From assembly GCA_958510875.1 (NCBI GenBank), contig OY294068.1, positions 83,052,116 to 83,116,115 on the forward strand: 64,000 bases of DNA, written 5' to 3'. The stretch is from Endomychus coccineus. Its lineage: Eukaryota > Arthropoda > Insecta > Coleoptera > Endomychidae. The position numbers and the translations under genes are program-made. Of this stretch, positions 58,242 to 64,000 are shown piece by piece. Numbering within the stretch: the stretch's first letter is position 1; every line of letters starts with the position of its first letter. The notes under the pieces are model-generated. The model saw nothing but the letters and a program-made list of their open reading frames with translations, searched no databases and was not told the DNA's origin.

Positions 58242-60064
58242 TTACACGCAATTCCAAATTTTCGTTCGGCCAAGAACGATGCGTTTTTTCACTATTATTT
58301 CATTCATATGTGCAAAATGTTCCTTATAACGAGTTAAGATGTTCTTACTAGTTTGACCCACGTAGCATTTTGAACACGACTCACAACTGATTTTGTAAAT
58401 TCTGGATTTGTCAAAATCGGAAACTTTGTCAAAAGTGTTGCCTAAACGGTGTTTTAGCTTGTTCTTACATCTATAAACTGGTTGTATTGCAAATTTTGAA
58501 AACAAACTGTGAAATTTATTAATTACTGAAGAATGATAAGTGAAACTTTCGAATTTTTTCGAATGATGTGAGGATAATGGCGCTAATTTAGTTAGTTGGC
58601 TACGTTCGTTTTTTTTTTGTTTGGAAATTAAATTATGGATCAAATTCAAAGATTTCTGGTGACCATTGTCCAACGCAATTTGCTGAAGTTTCTCAATTTC
58701 TTTGTTATAATTTTGATAGCTCGAAAGAACGTTCAATAATCTGTGAATCAGACTATTAAACGGGAGCTATTTTATGTCTAAATGGCGTAGCTGAACCCGC
58801 CGGGTATACCTATTTGTTTGAGTGGGTCTTCTGTATAGGTATGTCGAAATTCAAATGATTACCATCTTTTATAATGTTAATATCAAGGAATGGAAGTTGA
58901 TTATCTGTTTCTATTTCGAAAGTAAAACTCGATGAATCAAATTGGCTAATGAGCGCGTTCAACAAGCTATATAAATCAAAATCTTTACTTGTAATTGCGA
59001 AAATGTCATCAACATATCTATACCAGTTTTTGGGAACTGATTCAATTTTGATTTTAGATAGGTTTCTAGTTCGCTTAGAAAAACATTGACCAAAAAGGAT
59101 AGAGTGGACTGCCCATTGCACATCGCCGCTTGTTTGTTTATAGTAATTTTTGTTAAAAGTGAAATAATTTTACTCCATAACGATGTCAGAATCATGTATT
59201 CCGTACAATTTCTACATCGGGCTATTAATATTCGAAAGCCATTTCTTCAGAATGTTTATCGACTCGGAAATGGGAATATTTGTAAATAATGAAACAACAT
59301 CAAATGAAACGAGAGTATCACCAGGTTCGAGTTTGAAATTTTTCCATTTTGCAATAATTTCCAAAGAATTTTTCTCTGACAAACTTGGTGCGGCTTGGAA
59401 GTTGTTAAATTCCTTCATCATTCAATTTGCTATGTTATACGTAGGATAATTAATTAATGTTTGAAATGATTGGTCTCGTGAAATTATCCGATTTATGAAT
59501 TCTATAAATAAGCAATACAGTTTAGGAAGATTAGGATTTGGAAGTTCAAGTTTGTTTTTTAAATTATCGAAAATTACGAATTTTAATGACTTGTTGACTA
59601 GTTCAACGTATTTTGATAACGGATTCCTTTAATAAGGTATTTATAGAATTGTGATAATCCTATTTGTCTATAATTACGAGGATTTTCCTTTATCTACTTT
59701 CAAGTAATAACAGTCTTTTTCACTCAATGATTTACAGATATTATTGAAGTTATTGAATGAATTTTTATATGATTCATTTGAATGTTCAAGAATTTTCTTA
59801 CACTTGTTGCGAATAACAGCTTTTCTTGATTAAATCATCAATAGGTAAATTCTTAGAATCAATTGCAAAATTTAAACTTTTATTTAACAAACTCATTTCT
59901 GTTTCATTGAAAATAATATCGGTTCTATTATGAATAATGTTAATGTTCTTGTTCTTAGTCACTTCTTTGGTAATAATTGTTGAAAGGATACCGCACACTT
60001 TAGTAGGGAAAGTAGTGTCGAATTGGTTGAATTTTTGAGGTTTCCCTTGTGTACACAGTATCAT
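58242..60064 (-). pseudogene. Penelope-like retroelement remnant (RT + GIY-YIG)
   Basis: On the minus strand: SFDVVSLFTNIPI (about 59330), the catalytic RYVDDIFAI (about 59020) with LPFLDINI after it, then after a break a C-terminal region with YKISCESCSKCYVGQTSKN and a following R-x2-EH, the GIY-YIG endonuclease of Penelope-like elements. Frameshifts split it into at least four frames. Order and spacing are those of one original element. Confidence 0.8.
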
Positions 60065-60540
60065 TGACGTAATACGTGAAATGTCCGACTTTTGGGTATT
60101 TTTATGTACGTCCCGTCAATATAAGCTATTGCTGTTCGAAAATTTTCTCCAGGATTGTAAAGGGTGTTTGCAAATAATAGTAATATATTGGCCCCTCTCT
60201 ATATGTTGATACCCTACATTTTGTTGAACGAATTGTAATAATGATACAAGCACTTTTTGAATTGCCAAGATCACAGCTTGACGACTGAAATAGGAAAACA
60301 TGCCCATCAAGAATTGATCGGAAAGTCCTTGTCGTAATTTGCACAAAAAACATAACAAATCTTTCTTCGCTATTGCTCTATTTTTCTGATGAACATTGAC
60401 GCGATCGCAAAATTCAAAGAGGTCTGTAAACTGTACTATTTTTATTGCAGTTAACGCCTGGAACTCTTCATCAGTAAAATTATCCTCGTTATTGTATTTA
60501 TTTGTCGATTTATAGTTCAGCACAGCTTCTCGTAACAAAT
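60062..60540 (-). pseudogene. Harbinger/DDE_4-type transposase fragment
   Basis: A helical HTH region ending FVQQNVGYQHIERG is followed, in another frame, by AIAYIDGTYIKIPKSRTFHV, which carries the first catalytic Asp (DGTY) of HARBI1/DDE_4-like transposases. The rest of the catalytic domain is missing because the Penelope-like sequence begins directly after it. Confidence 0.55.
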
Positions 60541-61740
60541 CTCACTGCGGAATTATACACCATATTCAACTTTATATTGACATGACGTAACAAACAAACA
60601 AAACGTTACTAGAAACTTTGACATCATTTCCAAAGCCATCTACAGAAAAATGTGTTTTTCTACAGTGAAGGGATGCAATGTTTTCATGTTATCCAGTAGA
60701 TACCCTTCAAGTTCGAGAATGAATAAACAATTTTTAAAAGTAATCTGGACTATATTTTTATACAGGGTGGGACAATAGTGTGTCTTTCGATTTTTAGAGT
60801 TCTATTGTGATATCGATTTGAAAACGAAAATTAACTAGACAACAGAATCTGACACAAGAATGTTTTGCATTTACAGGGCGATACGAAAAAAATCGGGTTG
60901 GAAGGTGGAGTGCATTATTTTTCATTTATCTATTTTCGTGTTCTTACACGTATATATTTCGATGAATTTTGGGAAAACATTATTTGACAAACAATCTTTA
61001 ACAAAACGTAAATCTACTTTTAAACAGGAAATTTTGATTTTTAATTTAATATATTTATTAGCTTTATGCTTGACCTGTCTGCATTTACGTGGATTGGAGG
61101 TAGTGTAGAAGTATGGATGGGAAATTTAACATACTTCGATAAAATTTGTAACAGCTTCTTTGGACCAATAATGTGAATCTTGCATTGTATCTGTAACACA
61201 ATAAAAATTTGTATCGTCCAAACCAACTAATTGATGAGAAGCCAAAACCTATGCTTACTGTAAACTGCGCGAAAAAGAGCGTGTAAAACAAATTTGACAC
61301 TTTTCGAATGCACGAAATTCGCTTGCGAAAGCCTGCAAAGTATCCTGCAGATGATTGCGTGCAAGCGTGAAGGTACTTAAAGGGGGAGTTATGGCACTTA
61401 TAAAGTCCGCTAGCGAAGTAGGTATCAATAACTGTTTTAGTTGTAAGTGAAATGTTGAAAATATCCTTATATTACTGTACCGAGAAATTTAAAGCGGCCT
61501 CTTTTGTGATTTAACTTGAGGGCCATCATTATTTCTTTTTAATTATTCATAAAAATAACTTATATTTGAGTATGCCCACGATGTTGTATCAACGTCAACA
61601 CTAGAATGAATACCTATCTATAATATAAAAGTAATTTTATAATACAACAATTTGATCAAATTTATGAAGATGGACAATTGAAGACTAAACTTTAAATATT
61701 TAAAACTCTGTAAATTTTTATTTTTATTACATAAATTATT
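60541..61740. other. AT-rich host DNA, nothing recognised
   Basis: Short minus-strand frames around 61085-61300 contain SHQLVGLDDTNFYC-like sequence that may be a further transposon tail, but I cannot place it. Confidence 0.4.
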
Positions 61741-61827
61741 TCTATGTCGATTTGTCCAACAGAAAACCTACATAGCCGTAGTATATTGGTGAAAGAAAGA
61801 TAAAAATTACCACGAATCATTATTACA

Positions 61828-63270
61828 TTGTACGAAATGGAACATAACAGTGGGATAAACATGGAAAATTCCAAAAATTTCGAGGGTCTACTATCGTTCG
61901 CAGAACAGGAGTTATTAGAATCACAATCACAACAGGAGTTATTAGAATCACAATCACAACAGGAGCCCCAGCTAGGACATATGACGACCGAACCACGAAT
62001 CATTGAAGTAAGTTGTCTACTATAATATTGTCATACGATATTTTCCCATTTTCCATAGTACACATTGAACGCGATTGATATGGCGAGAAAGAGAATATCA
62101 TTTCTTCGTTACTTGTTCTAGACTTACGATCTCGTATCACCATCGCCGATTCCCAACAAAATGACGGCCGCAAAAGAGCAACGACTACCAAGAAAACCAT
62201 CGAAACATTTACAATCGGCAGCAACAAAACAGCAATCGCCAGGAAAATTGTCAATAACTACCAAAATTCAATCGACAAAAGTAGCTGGGAAACAAATGTC
62301 GTCAAAAACGTCACCACAACCCACACCGTCGAGAAGCCAATCTGATACGAAATCAGAAAGTTCCGTTGCCTCGACACATAAATCATCGTCCGTGGAGACC
62401 TCCAATAATGATTACAAAAGAAAAAGACTGACATCTCCGGTGGTGTTGCGGAGAACAAACACAAACCAACATATGTCGTCACAGTCAACGAACAAACATT
62501 CCACGCAAGCATTTCGTCATATTTCCAAAATTAATTATTCTGTCGTACTGTTTTCGAAAAATTGTGCCCATAAGTTAACAGTCGCTGGGATTAGGAATAA
62601 TTTTTACGGTGGTTCAAGCGACGGGACAACTAACGCGGTAAACGTAAACATATTGATTCAATTGACCAACTCCGCGATAAAAGAAATTTCGTTAGCCCTG
62701 TTTGAAGAGACTTTATCGTTCGGGTTCGTAGAAATTATGGATAAATATTTATTGTTAATAAAGCAATCGCGGAACGAATTCATACAACTGCACGACCTGA
62801 GCGACGCCGAGAAATGGCAAGTAACCGTTCAGATTAATATATTGGTAAGCGAGGTGGAAAATGTTTTGAGAATCGTAAGAGAAGAATCGCGTGAAATTGC
62901 CAGTGGCCAAGAATGTATCACGAATTATGTAGAAGATGTATGCGGGGAATTTTATAAAACGGTACCAAATATTTTGAACAATATCGAAAATAGTACTATT
63001 GAAAACGCGCGAGCGCTTAGGTCTGTGTGGCGGAATAAATTGTTAAAAATACATCGTAAACATTTTCCGGACGAAACAAGCGCTAACGTCGTCGAATATT
63101 TATATACCTGTTTATTGCGCGGCGATTATAATCGTGACGCAATCGTCAAAGAAGCGGATGTAATGTGCTCAATAGCCACGGGCGATATAGTACATAACAT
63201 GCAGAATGCATTGAATACTATAAGTTATTCTAATATAATGAAAAAATTGCAGAAACTCGCGGGCGAATGA
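61828..63270 (+). CDS. Spliced gene, paralogue of the viral-block gene 39260-41110
   Basis: Exon 1 runs 61828-62007 (ATG at 61828, or 61840), intron 62008-62121 (GTAAGT ... CTTGTTCTAG, 114 nt, phase 0) and exon 2 62122-63270, giving about 443 residues. Exon 1 holds a twice-repeated ELLESQSQQ segment; exon 2 starts with a Ser/Thr/Lys-rich part and ends in a helical domain of about 240 residues (TVAGIRNNFYGG, SVWRNKLLKIHRKHF, YTCLLRGDYNRD). The same domain ends the intronless protein at 39260-41110. Broken copies lie at 43985-45245. An internal start at 62161 is possible if the intron is not spliced. Function unknown; the frame is intact, so it may be expressed. Confidence 0.65.
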
Positions 63271-64000
63271 AACGGGGCTACTTGATAAAACTGTTTGGAA
63301 ACTTTTCTCTAAATTTTATCTGTCCTCTCCTCAAAGTTTTCGCAATGGTTAATTTAATTTTTATTTCATTTTTCTCAACAAGACCAATATTTTCAACTGC
63401 TGGATATATATATAGGTATTCTTTACTTTCTTAAAAATGTGCATAAATAACAATTTTATTGGGGTGGGCTAATAAACTCTATAAATGTTCAATTCTCGGT
63501 TTTCAAATTCACCAATATATAGTCACCACATTTAAATTGATCGTGCTCAATGGGTTCTTCTTCAGAGAGAAGTTTCATTCACTACCGATTTCATGAACAA
63601 ATATTTTTGCCAGGCTCTACCGTTACTTTTTTTTGCGTCCTTTACTAGATGTTCCTGGCTTTCCAAATCTAGCCTCTTGGAACAGTTGTTTCAGCGTCTC
63701 ACCCAGTATGTTCTCCGTTTCTCCGGTTGCTACAACATCTTGTGTTTTCAGAAACAAACAAAAACAACGTTACCGTCACTTGTTGTTATGCTCCAATTGA
63801 CTGACTTCTAATTATTATGTTTCTCAATCAGCTTGGTTCATTTTCAATTGCCCCTGTATTTTCATGTAGCCCTTGCTCTTCATGCTGTTGTTTATTCGTG
63901 TTGGTTCCGAGTGCGAATAGACCAACGGTTTTTTCCGCCTGAAGTAGAAGGCTTCTAAAGGAATATTGCGGGTTGGTCAATCCTGGTTAAAGTTCTGGTG
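63271..64000. other. AT-rich DNA with a possible transposase tail
   Basis: On the minus strand around 63710-63620 a frame reads ETLKQLFQEARFGKPGTSSK followed by GRKKK and a stop, which looks like the basic C-terminus of a jerky/Tigger-type transposase; too short to call. Nothing else is recognised to the window end. Confidence 0.35.

Noticed and set aside
1..64000. tRNA or rRNA genes
   Set aside because: No cloverleaf with the TTCGANNC box or rRNA core sequence was noticed by eye on either strand; a tRNA-specific scan was not possible here.

Overview
The window looks like arthropod (most likely insect) chromosomal DNA that contains a large block of an integrated double-stranded DNA virus. 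From base 1 to about 42.63 kb nearly every stretch is closely packed intronless genes of baculovirus/nudivirus-like (Naldaviricetes) type. VP91/PIF-8, with its N-terminal anchor and chitin-binding cysteine pattern, and LEF-4, the RNA-capping subunit of the viral RNA polymerase with its K-x-N-G site, are the two recognisable core genes. A replicative-helicase C-terminus, a dUTPase remnant and a VPS4-like MIT-AAA ATPase fit the same picture. Most other ORFs have no family I recognise and are described by visible features. From about 42.69 kb the DNA becomes AT-rich and consists of decayed transposons: P element, LINE, Polinton-type, Gypsy, Tigger/jerky, Penelope and Harbinger pieces. It also holds satellites, and one spliced gene near the right end has an intronless paralogue inside the viral block.

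Layout. 1-2.4 kb: 3' part of a Fanzor (eukaryotic TnpB-like) gene and a second gene sharing its N-terminal zinc-knuckle motif. 2.4-30 kb: main viral cluster, mostly on the minus strand, with vp91 and a divergent pair leading to lef-4 at 6.1 kb, many small membrane proteins, a probable glycoprotein and the AAA ATPase. 27.96-28.44 kb: a palindrome-rich intergenic region that could be a replication origin. 30.17-32.57 kb: an intact Fanzor inside a TTAA-flanked, piggyBac-like inverted-repeat element next to a truncated dUTPase. 32.57-35.03 kb: a duplicated segment and the helicase 3' part, then a 200-N gap and an hr-like repeat cluster (35.2-36.9 kb). 37-42.6 kb: two unknown large genes, Fanzor fossils and a frameshifted XRN-like exonuclease gene. 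42.7-64 kb: host repeats.

Regulation is legible. Seventeen sites of the baculovirus late type (DTAAG) lie 2 to about 55 nt upstream of eighteen genes in the 6-28.5 kb cluster, sometimes overlapping the stop codon of the preceding gene. A smaller group (the zinc-knuckle gene, Fanzor, the polyQ protein at 25.8-27.3 kb and the exonuclease-like gene) carries TATA plus CAGT early-type promoters. Intact late motifs, an intact polymerase-subunit gene and long open frames suggest a recent or functionally maintained integration, while the TE insertions, duplications and frameshifts near the right end show erosion. Species and virus genus cannot be fixed from the sequence alone.
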